DNA from: Pseudomonas putida
Lineage (GTDB): Bacteria > Pseudomonadota > Gammaproteobacteria > Pseudomonadales > Pseudomonadaceae
DNA length: 64,000 nt
Assembly (NCBI RefSeq): GCF_003228315.1
Contig: NZ_CP029693.1
Coordinates: 3,771,501 to 3,835,500, forward strand
Direction of reading: 5' to 3'
A model generated the notes under the pieces. The model did no database searches. It was given only the letters and a program-made list of their open reading frames with translations, and was not told the origin of the DNA. Shown here piece by piece: positions 25,246 to 33,573 of this stretch. Made by a program: the position numbers and the translations under genes. Each line of letters begins with the position of its first letter. Position 1 is the first letter of the stretch.

Positions 25246-27306
25246 TTAGAAATCCTTGCACAACCGCAGCGCGTCATAGATCGCTGCGTGCACGTTGCGC
25301 TGCGCCACGCAGTCGCCGATGCGGAACAGCAGGTAGCCGTCGCCGCTCTGCTCAAGACATGGCTGAGGCTTGATCGCGAACAGGGCTTCGACGTCGATCT
25401 GGCCCTTGTTGCGCGAACCGTCCTTCAGCGCGTAGTAGATTTCCTCGTCCGGACGCACGCCGTTTTCCACGACTACCTGGTCCACCACCCGCTCCTCTTT
25501 GGCGCCGGTGTATTCGTTTTCCAGCACCGCCACCAGCTTGTCGCCTTCGCGGTAGACCTTCTCCAACATCATGTCGCCGGTCATGATCACTTCTTTGGGG
25601 TACATGCTGCGGTAGTAGGTCGGGAACGACGTACCACCGATGGCCACGCCCGGCTTGATGTCGTCGGTGACGATCTCGACCTGGCTGCCTTTGTCGGCCA
25701 GGAAGTCGGCGGTGGACATGCCGGTGAATTCGCAGATGGTGTCGTAGACCAGCACGTTCTTGCCCGGCGCGACCTTGCCATCGAGCACGTCCCAGCTGCT
25801 GACCACCAGGCCTTCAGCCGCGCCCCAGTGTTCGTTCTGCTCCAGGAATGGATGACCGCCAACGGCCAGCACCACCACATCAGGACGCAGGTCCATGATG
25901 GTCGGCGCATCCGCCGCGGTGCCCAGGCGCAGGTCGACTTTCAGGCGTGCCAGTTCCAGCTGATACCAGCGGGTAATACCGGCGATCTGGTCGCGCTGCG
26001 GCGCTTTGGCCGCCGTGGTGATCTGCCCGCCGATGAATTCCTTCTTCTCGAACAGGGTCACGTCGTGGCCACGCTCGGCGGCGACACGGGCGGCTTCCAT
26101 CCCGGCTGGGCCGGCGCCAACGACCACCACCTTGCGTTTCTTGCCGGTGGTTTTTTCGATGATGTGCGGCACGCCCATGTATTCACGGGAGGTCGCGGCG
26201 TTCTGGATGCACAGTACATCCAGGCCCTGATACTGACGGTCGATGCAGTAGTTGGCACCGACGCACTGCTTGATCTGGTCGACCTGGCCCATCTTGATCT
26301 TGGCGATCAGGTGCGGGTCGGCGATGTGCGCGCGAGTCATACCGACCATGTCGACGTAACCGCCCTCCAGGATACGGGTGGCCTGGTTCGGGTCCTTGAT
26401 GTTTTGCGCGTGCAGCACCGGAACCTTGACCACTTCCTTGATCCCGGCGGCCAGGTGCAGAAACGGCTCCGGTGGATAACTCATGTTCGGGATCACGTTG
26501 GCCAGGGTGTTGTGGGTGTCGCAACCCGAACCCACGACGCCGATGAAGTCGAGCATGCCGGTGTCGTCGTAATACTTGGCAATCTGCTTCATGTCCTCAT
26601 GGGACAGGCCGTCCGGGTGGAACTCGTCACCGCAGATACGCATGCCCACGCAGAAATCGTCACCGACTTCGGCGCGCACGGCCTTGAGCACTTCCAGGCC
26701 GAACTTCATGCGGCCTTCAAAGGTGCCGCCCCATTCGTCCGTACGCTTGTTGACCCGCGGGCTCCAGAACTGGTCGATCATGTGCTGGTGCACGGCCGAC
26801 AGTTCCACGCCGTCCAGGCCACCGGCCTTGGCGCGACGCGCGGCTTGCGCGTAGTTGCCGATCACCCGCCAGATTTCTTCCGGCTCGATGGTTTTGCAGG
26901 TGGCGCGGTGCACCGGTTCACGGATGCCCGACGGCGACATCAGGGTCGGCCAGTTGAAACCGTCCCAACGTGAGCGACGGCCCATGTGGGTAATCTGGAT
27001 CATGATCTTGGCGCCGTGCTTGTGCATGGCGTCGGCCAGATTCTGGAAGTGCGGGATGATGCGGTCGGTGGACAGGTTCACCGAGCTCCACCATTCCTGC
27101 GGGCTGTCGATGGCGACCACGGACGAGCCGCCGCAGATCGCCAGGCCGATCCCGCCCTTGGCCTTCTCTTCGTAGTATTTGACGTACCGGTCGGTGGTCA
27201 TGCCGCCGTCGGTCGCATAGACCTCGGCGTGCGCGGTACTGAGCACGCGGTTGCGGATGGTCAGTTTGCCGATCTGGATCGGCTGGAACATTGCTTCGAA
27301 AGCCAT
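25246..27306 (-). CDS. dgcA: Dimethylglycine demethylase flavoprotein (TMADH-like)
   Basis: A 686-residue enzyme converting dimethylglycine to sarcosine. Residues 1-340 form the FMN-binding Old Yellow Enzyme barrel ('MFQPIQIGKLTIRNRVLSTAHAEVYATDGG', 'GLDGVELSAVHQHMIDQFWSPRVNKRTDEWGG'). Residues about 392-686 form the FAD/NAD(P) domain with GAGPAG at 397-402. Between them the 4Fe-4S loop reads Cys348-x2-Ala351-N-x-Cys354-x11-Cys366: the second cysteine of the usual CxxCNxCx11C motif is alanine. Whether this is normal in the DgcA subfamily I cannot tell. Identification rests on context (dgcB, etf, betaine genes). Confidence 0.9.
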   Translation of the reverse strand: MAFEAMFQPIQIGKLTIRNRVLSTAHAEVYATDGGMTTDRYVKYYEEKAKGGIGLAICGGSSVVAIDSPQEWWSSVNLSTDRIIPHFQNLADAMHKHGAKIMIQITHMGRRSRWDGFNWPTLMSPSGIREPVHRATCKTIEPEEIWRVIGNYAQAARRAKAGGLDGVELSAVHQHMIDQFWSPRVNKRTDEWGGTFEGRMKFGLEVLKAVRAEVGDDFCVGMRICGDEFHPDGLSHEDMKQIAKYYDDTGMLDFIGVVGSGCDTHNTLANVIPNMSYPPEPFLHLAAGIKEVVKVPVLHAQNIKDPNQATRILEGGYVDMVGMTRAHIADPHLIAKIKMGQVDQIKQCVGANYCIDRQYQGLDVLCIQNAATSREYMGVPHIIEKTTGKKRKVVVVGAGPAGMEAARVAAERGHDVTLFEKKEFIGGQITTAAKAPQRDQIAGITRWYQLELARLKVDLRLGTAADAPTIMDLRPDVVVLAVGGHPFLEQNEHWGAAEGLVVSSWDVLDGKVAPGKNVLVYDTICEFTGMSTADFLADKGSQVEIVTDDIKPGVAIGGTSFPTYYRSMYPKEVIMTGDMMLEKVYREGDKLVAVLENEYTGAKEERVVDQVVVENGVRPDEEIYYALKDGSRNKGQIDVEALFAIKPQPCLEQSGDGYLLFRIGDCVAQRNVHAAIYDALRLCKDF

Positions 27307-27321
27307 GGCGGGTTCCTCGAC

Positions 27322-27852
27322 TTACAACGGCTTGACGGTGAACAAGCCGTCTTCGTGGCCCTCTTCGGAGCCACCGTAGACTTGCTCGGCCACGGTGCGG
27401 ATCTTGCTGCCACGAGCGGCGAGGATCTGGTCCATCGCGCCGGCAAACCAGCCGGTGAACATGTAGTCGACCTTGCGCCCGACCTTGCCGTAGACGTAGA
27501 CGAACGCGGAGTGTTCGAGCTTGACGCTGCAGGTGCCCTTGTCGAGGTCGATGTCCTGGATCTTGAACAGGCCCCAGCCGCGCTGCGACAGGCGCTTCAT
27601 GTAGTGCTCGAACACCGCTACGCCTTCCAGGCCGTGGCATTCGGCTTCTTTTTCACACCAGTGCCAGGCGGACTTGTAGCCGGCCTTGTAGAGGATTTCG
27701 GCATAGGCTTCGGCGCCCAGCACTTCCTCGATGCCCATGTGGTTGTTGACGAAGAAATGACGCGGCACGTACAGCATCGGCAGGGCGTCGGACGTCCAGA
27801 CACCGGTCTCGCTGTCGACTTCGATAGGCAATTGCGGGGCGATCTTGGCCAT
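27322..27852 (-). CDS. DUF5943 protein of the dimethylglycine operon
   Basis: A 176-residue cytoplasmic protein of unknown function, DUF5943, possibly with a V4R (4-vinyl reductase)-like small-ligand fold: 'CHGLEGVAVFEHYMKRLSQRGWGLFKIQDIDLDKGTCSVKLEHSAFV', then 'DYMFTGWFAGAMDQIL' and 'VAEQVYGGSEEG'. It lies 15 bp upstream of dgcA in the same transcript, so a role in the demethylase (maturation, electron transfer or substrate sensing) is likely but unproven. I see no catalytic motif and no transmembrane segment. Confidence 0.75.
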   Translation of the reverse strand: MAKIAPQLPIEVDSETGVWTSDALPMLYVPRHFFVNNHMGIEEVLGAEAYAEILYKAGYKSAWHWCEKEAECHGLEGVAVFEHYMKRLSQRGWGLFKIQDIDLDKGTCSVKLEHSAFVYVYGKVGRKVDYMFTGWFAGAMDQILAARGSKIRTVAEQVYGGSEEGHEDGLFTVKPL

Positions 27853-27930
27853 GGAAACTTAACTCCAGAAAAATTTTGGTGTTGCCCCCGGCACGAACGG
27901 CCGGGGGAAAAGGATTCAGAGTGCTGCGGC

Positions 27931-28908
27931 TTACTCGCCCCAGACATCCTTGAGCACGTTGACCCAGTTCTCGCCCATGATCTTGCGCACCACGCGCTCG
28001 GAGTGGCCGCGCTTGAGCAAGGTCTCGGTGAGGTTCGGGAACTCGCCGACGGTACGGATGCCCAGCGGGTTGATGATCTTGCCGAAGCTGGTCAGGCGGC
28101 GGGCGTAGCCCTTGTCGTGGGTCAGGTATTCGAAGAAGTCCTGGCCATGGCCCTGGGTGAAGTCGGTGCCGATGCCGATGGAGTCTTCACCCACGATGTT
28201 CAGGGTGTATTCGATGGCTTCGGCGTAGTCGTCGATGGTCGAATCGATGCCCTTGGCCAGGAAGGGCGCAAACATGGTCACGCCGACGAAACCGCCGTGA
28301 TCGGCGATGAACTTCAGTTCTTCATCAGACTTGTTGCGCGGGTGCTCTTTGAGACCCGACGGCAGGCAGTGGGAGTAGCAGACCGGCTTTTTCGATTCGA
28401 GGATGACTTCTTCGGAAGTCTTGGAGCCGACGTGGGACAGGTCGCACATCACGCCGACGCGGTTCATCTCGGCGACGATTTCACGACCGAAGCCCGACAG
28501 GCCGCCGTCGCGTTCGTAGCAGCCGGTGCCGACCAGGTTCTGGGTGTTGTAGCACATCTGCACAATGCCAACGCCCAGCTGCTTGAACACCTCGACATAG
28601 CCGATCTGGTCTTCATAGGCGTGGGCATTCTGGAAGCCGAAAAGGATGCCGGTCTTGCCTTGTTCCTTGGCCTTGCGGATGTCGGCGGTGGTGCGCACCG
28701 GCATCACCAGGTCGCTGTTCTCGCGGATCAGTTTCTGGCTGGCGGCGATGTTGTTGACGGTGGCCTGGAAGCCCTCCCACACCGACACGGTGCAGTTGGC
28801 CGCGGTCAAACCGCCCTTGCGCATGTCTTCGAACAGCTCACGGTTCCATTTGGCAATAATCAGACCGTCGATAACGATGCTGTCGGCGTGCAGTTCGGCT
28901 GGGCTCAT
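27931..28908 (-). CDS. Dipeptidase, membrane dipeptidase (M19) family
   Basis: A 325-residue zinc peptidase of the renal dipeptidase family. The fold signature is 'SIVIDGLIIAKWNRELFEDMRKGGLTAANCTVSVW', followed by 'GVMCDLSHVGSKTSEEVILESKKPVCYSHCLP' and 'GIGTDFTQGHGQDF' near the C-terminus. No signal peptide is present. It is the first gene of the dgc transcript and is conserved there in pseudomonads. What it cleaves in betaine metabolism is not known; a conjugated glycine- or sarcosine-like amide would be a guess. Confidence 0.87.
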   Translation of the reverse strand: MSPAELHADSIVIDGLIIAKWNRELFEDMRKGGLTAANCTVSVWEGFQATVNNIAASQKLIRENSDLVMPVRTTADIRKAKEQGKTGILFGFQNAHAYEDQIGYVEVFKQLGVGIVQMCYNTQNLVGTGCYERDGGLSGFGREIVAEMNRVGVMCDLSHVGSKTSEEVILESKKPVCYSHCLPSGLKEHPRNKSDEELKFIADHGGFVGVTMFAPFLAKGIDSTIDDYAEAIEYTLNIVGEDSIGIGTDFTQGHGQDFFEYLTHDKGYARRLTSFGKIINPLGIRTVGEFPNLTETLLKRGHSERVVRKIMGENWVNVLKDVWGE

Positions 28909-29130
28909 CAGGCTGTCCCCTTATTGGCGATTCATGCGCCGAATCGTCTGCCGGCGCTTTGGAGCCAGCATATGCCTGAGGGCTTTAGGGACCGGGTGCA
29001 AAAACGACAGGGGAATTGCCGAAAGCGTCAATCCGCGACAAAGGGTCGTCGCCACGCACCATTCGCGACCTGTTCAAGGTCGCAGGCTTAGGCCAGAATT
29101 CGCTGCATCTCTTGATGTAGGGCGACTTGA
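28909..29130. promoter_or_regulatory. dgc operon promoter region
   Basis: A 222-bp gap before the dipeptidase gene, divergent from the LprI-like gene. It holds GCGACA (29035-29040) and GCGACC (29065-29070), a direct repeat with a 30-bp period. These are candidate GbdR half-sites, as at gbcA/gbcB but one helical turn further apart. Confidence 0.35.
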
Positions 29131-29532
29131 ATGAAATCGATCTTGCTGGCTTTGGCACTGATTGCGACGGGCGTACAGGCGGCGGAAGAGGCCGACGACA
29201 ATCCGTGCGACAAAGTCGAAAACGACGTCCAGACCCTGGAATGCTCGGCTTTCAGCAAAAGCACTGCTGAAGACCTGCTGAACGAAAACACCAAAAGCCT
29301 GAACGAGCGCATGCAGTCGCTCTACGGCAAGAACCCGGCGCAATTGGCCGACATCACCGCCAAGATCAAGGCCGCGCAACTGCAATGGCAGAAAACCCGC
29401 GACGCCGACTGCGCCATCGAAGCCTTCCCCGCCACCGCCGGCAGCAAAGCCTTCACCATCGCGCAAAATGATTGCGTGGCGCGGATGAGCGACGATCGGT
29501 CGGAGTTTTTGGAGTCGATTGGGCAGGAGTAA
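29131..29532 (+). CDS. LprI/DUF1311-family periplasmic protein
   Basis: A 133-residue secreted protein with a clear signal peptide ('MKSILLALALIATGVQAAEEADDNPCDK'). The mature part carries the LprI-type pattern: Cys around positions 30 and 38 ('NPCDKVENDVQTLECSAF'), 'AQLQWQKTRDADCAIEA' and 'NDCVARMSDDR'. LprI of mycobacteria inhibits lysozyme, and the domain is often called a lysozyme inhibitor, but most members are uncharacterised. It is followed at 18 bp by a small HTH gene. Confidence 0.82.
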   Translation: MKSILLALALIATGVQAAEEADDNPCDKVENDVQTLECSAFSKSTAEDLLNENTKSLNERMQSLYGKNPAQLADITAKIKAAQLQWQKTRDADCAIEAFPATAGSKAFTIAQNDCVARMSDDRSEFLESIGQE

Positions 29533-29550
29533 ACGCAAAGGATGGAAAAC

Positions 29551-29772
29551 ATGATGGTCCCTCATGAAGTTGTCAGCCGCATCGTCGACGGCGCAACGCC
29601 GATCCGTGCATGGCGCGAGCACTTGAACCTTACGCAGGATGAAGTGGCCAAACGCATGGGTATTTCTCAACCGGCGTTCGCCCAGCAGGAGACCGTTGCG
29701 AAGCCCCGGAAGGCCACTCGCGAGAAAATTGCCGCAGCGTTCGGCATCACCGCCAATCAACTTGAGCTTTAG
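29551..29772 (+). CDS. Small XRE-type HTH protein
   Basis: A 73-residue DNA-binding protein. The HTH covers about residues 20-55 ('WREHLNLTQDEVAKRMGISQPAFAQQE') and the chain ends 'KIAAAFGITANQLEL'. It looks like an antitoxin of the HigA/RelB-associated XRE type, but no toxin gene lies next to it. The start at 29551 is chosen because AAAGGA ends eight bases before it; the ATG at 29542 overlaps that site. It is probably cotranscribed with the LprI-like gene. Confidence 0.8.
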   Translation: MMVPHEVVSRIVDGATPIRAWREHLNLTQDEVAKRMGISQPAFAQQETVAKPRKATREKIAAAFGITANQLEL

Positions 29773-29789
29773 GCCATGAAGGAATCGAA

Positions 29790-30206
29790 ATGAAAATCTG
29801 CGGCATCGAAATCAAAGGCAGCGAAGCGATCATCGCCGTGGCCACCCTTGAGGGGCAGGCGATGAATCACGTCGCGCTCGCCACCAAGAAAATCGCCCTG
29901 GACGATGACGAAGAAGCTGCCAACGTGAAGGTCTTTGCCGCTCAGGTTGCGTCGTTTGTTCGTGAAAATTCGATAGATCAAATCGCGATCAAGAAGCGCA
30001 GCAAAAAAGGTGAATTCGCCGGTGGACCGACGACGTTCAAGATCGAAGGGGTTTTGCAGTTGCTGGAGAATTGCGAGGTGACGCTGCTGTCGCCGCAGAC
30101 CATCAATGCGCAGGCCAAGAAGCACAACTTCGAGCTGCCGGGGACGCTGAACAAGTATCAGCATGAGGCGTATAAGGCGGCGTGTTCGGCATTGTTGAAG
30201 AAGTAA
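29790..30206 (+). CDS. DUF3010 family protein
   Basis: A 138-residue protein recognised as DUF3010 ('MKICGIEIKGSEAIIAVATLEGQAMNHV'). Its fold suggests a RuvC/RNase H-like nuclease relative ('DQIAIKKRSKKGEFAGGPTTFKIEGVLQLLENCEVTLLSPQTI'), but I see no proven catalytic set. It is 17 bp after the HTH gene, so the three small genes may form an operon. Function unknown. Confidence 0.8.
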   Translation: MKICGIEIKGSEAIIAVATLEGQAMNHVALATKKIALDDDEEAANVKVFAAQVASFVRENSIDQIAIKKRSKKGEFAGGPTTFKIEGVLQLLENCEVTLLSPQTINAQAKKHNFELPGTLNKYQHEAYKAACSALLKK

Positions 30207-30232
30207 CCAACCGTCCAGGCAGACCAGATCAA

Positions 30233-30325
30233 CTGTAGGAGCGAGCCTGCTCGCGATGGGGCCCTATCAGTCAACATAGATGTTGAATGTTAGCCCGCCA
30301 TCGCGAGCTGGCTCGCTCCTACAGG
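30233..30325. repeat. REP pair, type 1
   Basis: Inverted doublet between the DUF3010 gene and cdhR. Confidence 0.87.
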
Positions 30326-30337
30326 GTTCTGAGGTGT

Positions 30338-31282
30338 TCAGGCTTTCGCGGTCCGGCGATCCTCCCGCGGGCACCGCTCATACTTCGCCCGATAGCTGCG
30401 GGTGAAATACGACGGCGATTCGAACCCGCAGGCAATACTCACTTCCAGCACACTCATATCGGTCTGGCGCAGCAGCTGCCGCGCTTTCTCCAGCCGCAAG
30501 CGCAGGTAGAAATTGCTCGGCGTGTCGTTCAGGTGCAACCGGAACAGGCGCTCCAGCTGCCGTCTTGTCACCTTGATCGATTCCGCCAGTTCCAGGGTGC
30601 TCAACGGCGGCTCGCTGTGCTGTTCCATCTCGCCAATCACGTGAACCAGCTTCTTGTTGCTGATGCCATAGCGCGTGGCGACTTCCATGCGCTGGTGGTC
30701 TTTGCGCGGGCGAATGCGGCCGAGCACGAACTGCTCGCTGACCTGGATCGCCAGTTCCGGACCATGGGCCTGGGCGATCAGATCGAGCATCAGATCGATG
30801 GAAGCCGTGCCGCCGGCGGAGGTGATGCGTCGACGGTCGATCTCAAACAGCTCCTGAGTGACGCTGAGCTGCGGATAGGACTCCTTGAAGGCATCGATGG
30901 CTTCCCAGTGCAGGGTCAGGCGATGGCCGTCGAGCAGGCCGGCTTCGGCGAGGATGAAGCTGCCGGTGTCGATGGCGCCGAGGGTCACGCCCTCCTTGTC
31001 CAGGCGACGCAGCCAGTGCTCCAGGGCCGGGGTGGCGAATTTCAGCGGTTCGAAGCCGGCGACCACCAACAGCGTCGCACCCTTTTTCAGCGGCTCCAGC
31101 GCCGCATCGGCGTTGACCGACATGCCGTTGCTGGCCAGCACTGCCCCGCCATCGGCACTCAACACATGCCAGCGATAGAGCTCGCCGCGAAAACGATTGG
31201 CGACCCGTAGCGGCTCGATGGCCGAGATGAATCCAATGGCCGAGAAACCGGGCATCAACAAGAAGTAGAAATCCTGGGACAT
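30338..31282 (-). CDS. cdhR: Carnitine catabolism transcriptional regulator
   Basis: A 314-residue GlxA-type AraC-family regulator. Residues about 5-180 form the GATase1/DJ-1-like sensor ('FYFLLMPGFSAIGFISAIEPLRVANRFRGE'), and the C-terminal 100 residues hold two HTH motifs ('LELAESIKVTRRQLERLFRLHLNDTPSNFYLRLRLEKARQLLRQTDMSVLEVSIACGFESPSYFTRSYRAKY'). The start at 31282 (MSQDFYF) begins at the family's usual N-terminus; the frame upstream is leader. It is divergent from caiX and the cdh genes, as CdhR is in P. aeruginosa, where it activates them on carnitine. Confidence 0.93.
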   Translation of the reverse strand: MSQDFYFLLMPGFSAIGFISAIEPLRVANRFRGELYRWHVLSADGGAVLASNGMSVNADAALEPLKKGATLLVVAGFEPLKFATPALEHWLRRLDKEGVTLGAIDTGSFILAEAGLLDGHRLTLHWEAIDAFKESYPQLSVTQELFEIDRRRITSAGGTASIDLMLDLIAQAHGPELAIQVSEQFVLGRIRPRKDHQRMEVATRYGISNKKLVHVIGEMEQHSEPPLSTLELAESIKVTRRQLERLFRLHLNDTPSNFYLRLRLEKARQLLRQTDMSVLEVSIACGFESPSYFTRSYRAKYERCPREDRRTAKA

Positions 31283-31481
31283 GGCGCACTCGATAGACGG
31301 GCGGGTAGCGTGCTGACGTTGATACGCCACTTGCAACCGGCATTCAAGGGGTCAGGTCGCTGCAGTGCAAATGCTGGTCGCCGCAGTGCGCTTTCGTGCC
31401 ACATTAGCTGCGTAACGTGACATCCACCGGCGCACAAAGACGACCGGACCCACAATAATGAAACTGCCGAGGAACCCGAGA
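31283..31481. promoter_or_regulatory. Divergent cdhR/caiX promoter region
   Basis: A 199-bp gap that must carry the CdhR operator and both promoters. I see no striking palindrome or clear -35/-10 pair; the part near 31370-31400 is relatively AT-rich. Confidence 0.5.
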
Positions 31482-32426
31482 ATGAAACGACTGATCAGCA
31501 GCTGTGTTCTTGCACTCAGTGGTACCGCTTTGCTGAGCGCCAGTGTCATGGCCGCCGAACCCGCCTCCTGCCAGAACGTGCGCATGGGTGTGGTGAACTG
31601 GACCGACGTGATCGCCACCAGCGCCATGACCCAGGTATTGCTCGACGGCCTCGGCTACAACACCAAACAAACCAGCGCCTCCCAGCAAATCATCTTCGCC
31701 GGCATCCGCGATCAGCGCCTTGACCTGTTCACCGGTTACTGGAACCCGCTGATGACCCAGACCATCACCCCGTTCGTCGACGCCAACCAGGTCAAGGTTC
31801 TCCAGGCGCCAAGCCTGAAAGACGCCCGCGCCACCCTCGCCGTGCCGACCTACCTCTACGACAAGGGCCTGAAAACCTTCGCCGACATCGCCAAATTCGA
31901 AAAAGAACTGGGCGGCAAGATCTACGGCATCGAGCCAGGCTCGGGCGCCAACACCCAGATCAAGGCGATGATCAGCAAGAACCAGTTTGGCCTGGGCAAG
32001 TTCCAGCTGGTTGAATCCAGCGAGGCCGGCATGCTCGCGGCGGTGGATCGCGCCGTGCGCCGCAACGAAGCCGTGGTGTTCTTCGGCTGGGCGCCGCACC
32101 CGATGAACGTCAACATCAAAATGAGCTACCTCACCGGCAGCGACGACGCCCTCGGCCCGAACGAAGGCATGGCCACCGTCTGGACCGTGACCGCGCCGAC
32201 CTACGCCGAACAGTGCCCGAACATCGGCAAACTGCTGAGCAACCTGACCTTCACCGCCGAAGACGAGAGCCGGATGATGCAGCCGCTGCTGGATCACAAG
32301 GACGCCTTCGAATCGGCTCGTCAGTGGCTCAAGGATCACCCGCAAGACAAAGCGCGCTGGCTTGAAGGCGTGACCACCTTCGACGGCAAGCCGGCGGCTG
32401 AAAACCTCAAGCTGACCAGCAAATAA
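31482..32426 (+). CDS. caiX: Carnitine substrate-binding protein of an ABC transporter
   Basis: A 314-residue periplasmic binding protein of the OpuAC/ProX family. The signal peptide is 'MKRLISSCVLALSGTALLSASVMA'. Ligand-pocket regions include 'GVVNWTDVIATSAMTQVLLDGLGY', 'LFTGYWNPLM' and 'VFFGWAPHPMN', the aromatic cage for quaternary amines. The start at 31482 has a GAGGAA site seven bases upstream and is preferred over 31458. No permease or ATPase gene follows, so it must use the Cbc core (41.4-43.5 kb), as known for CaiX. Confidence 0.93.
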   Translation: MKRLISSCVLALSGTALLSASVMAAEPASCQNVRMGVVNWTDVIATSAMTQVLLDGLGYNTKQTSASQQIIFAGIRDQRLDLFTGYWNPLMTQTITPFVDANQVKVLQAPSLKDARATLAVPTYLYDKGLKTFADIAKFEKELGGKIYGIEPGSGANTQIKAMISKNQFGLGKFQLVESSEAGMLAAVDRAVRRNEAVVFFGWAPHPMNVNIKMSYLTGSDDALGPNEGMATVWTVTAPTYAEQCPNIGKLLSNLTFTAEDESRMMQPLLDHKDAFESARQWLKDHPQDKARWLEGVTTFDGKPAAENLKLTSK

Positions 32427-32450
32427 CTCCCTGATTTGAATCACCGAATC

Positions 32451-32470
32451 GCAGCCCGTATGGGCTGCGA
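32451..32470 (+). promoter_or_regulatory. Hairpin after caiX (processing or stability element)
   Basis: A perfect 8-bp stem CGCAGCCC / GGGCTGCG with a 4-base loop lies 25 bp after the caiX stop, and no T-run follows. It probably protects the binding-protein mRNA end, as after other binding-protein genes in ABC operons, rather than ending transcription. Confidence 0.5.
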
Positions 32471-32544
32471 ACGGGACAGCTAAGCCCTGCTTTTCACCGA
32501 AGAAGCATTTACCTAATAAGCACTCGCCTGTAAGGAACCGCCAA

Positions 32545-33432
32545 ATGAACCACGACGTCATCATCACCTGCGCACTCACCGGTGCTGGCGACACGACCGC
32601 CAAGAGCCCACACGTGCCGGTCACCCCGAAACAAATCGCCGCAGCCGCCGTGGAAGCCGCCAAGGCCGGTGCCACCGTGGTTCACTGCCACGTTCGCGAC
32701 CCGCAAACCGGCAAGTTCAGCCGTGACGTGGCGCTGTACCGCGAAGTGATGGAGCGCATCCGCGAAGCCGACGTCGACATCATCGTCAACCTCACCGCGG
32801 GCATGGGCGGCGATCTGGAAATCGGCGCCGGCGAGAACCCGATGGAATTCGGCCCGAACACTGACCTGGTCGGCCCGCTGACCCGCCTGGCCCACGTCGA
32901 AGAACTGCTGCCGGAAATCTGCACCCTCGACTGCGGCACCCTGAACTTCGGCGACGGCGACACCATTTACGTTTCCACCCCGGCCCAACTGCGCGCCGGC
33001 GCCAAGCGCATCCAGGAACTGGGTGTGAAGGCCGAACTGGAAATCTTCGACACCGGCCACCTGTGGTTCGCCAAGCAGATGATGAAGGAAGGCCTGCTCG
33101 ACAACCCGCTGTTCCAACTGTGCCTGGGCATCCCGTGGGGCGCCCCGGCCGATACCACCACCATGAAAGCCATGGTCGACAACCTGCCGGCCGACGCGGT
33201 CTGGGCCGGTTTCGGCATCGGTCGCATGCAGATGCCGATGGCCGCACAGGCCGTGTTGCTCGGCGGTAACGTGCGGGTCGGCCTGGAAGACAACCTGTGG
33301 CTGGACAAGGGCGTATTGGCGACCAACGGCCAACTGGTCGAGCGCGTCGGCGAAATCCTCAGCCGCCTCGGTGCCCGGGTCCTGACCCCGGCGGAAGGCC
33401 GCAAGAAGATGGGCCTGAAACAGCGCGGTTAA
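32545..33432 (+). CDS. cdhC: Dehydrocarnitine cleavage enzyme (BKACE family)
   Basis: A 295-residue zinc-dependent beta-keto acid cleavage enzyme (formerly DUF849). In carnitine catabolism it converts 3-dehydrocarnitine plus acetyl-CoA to betainyl-CoA and acetoacetate. The first zinc-binding motif is '[17 protein letters not shown]', then '[11 protein letters not shown]', '[10 protein letters not shown]' and '[15 protein letters not shown]'. An AAGGA ribosome site precedes the ATG. It is the second gene of the caiX operon. Confidence 0.93.
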   Translation: MNHDVIITCALTGAGDTTAKSPHVPVTPKQIAAAAVEAAKAGATVVHCHVRDPQTGKFSRDVALYREVMERIREADVDIIVNLTAGMGGDLEIGAGENPMEFGPNTDLVGPLTRLAHVEELLPEICTLDCGTLNFGDGDTIYVSTPAQLRAGAKRIQELGVKAELEIFDTGHLWFAKQMMKEGLLDNPLFQLCLGIPWGAPADTTTMKAMVDNLPADAVWAGFGIGRMQMPMAAQAVLLGGNVRVGLEDNLWLDKGVLATNGQLVERVGEILSRLGARVLTPAEGRKKMGLKQRG

Positions 33433-33448
33433 CCCCTTACGCAAAACC

Positions 33449-33545
33449 CTGTAGGAGCAAAGCTTGCTCGCGATGACGCCGGTACATCCGACGCATCTTT
33501 TGCGGCCGAAAAACCGCTATCGCGAGCAAGCTTTGCTCCTACAGG
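33449..33545. repeat. REP pair, AAGCTT variant
   Basis: Inverted doublet with the GAGCAAAGCTTGCTCGCGA core in both copies, between cdhC and cdhA inside the operon. Confidence 0.86.
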
Positions 33546-33573
33546 GGATCACCGAACTCATTAGGAAGTCGCC

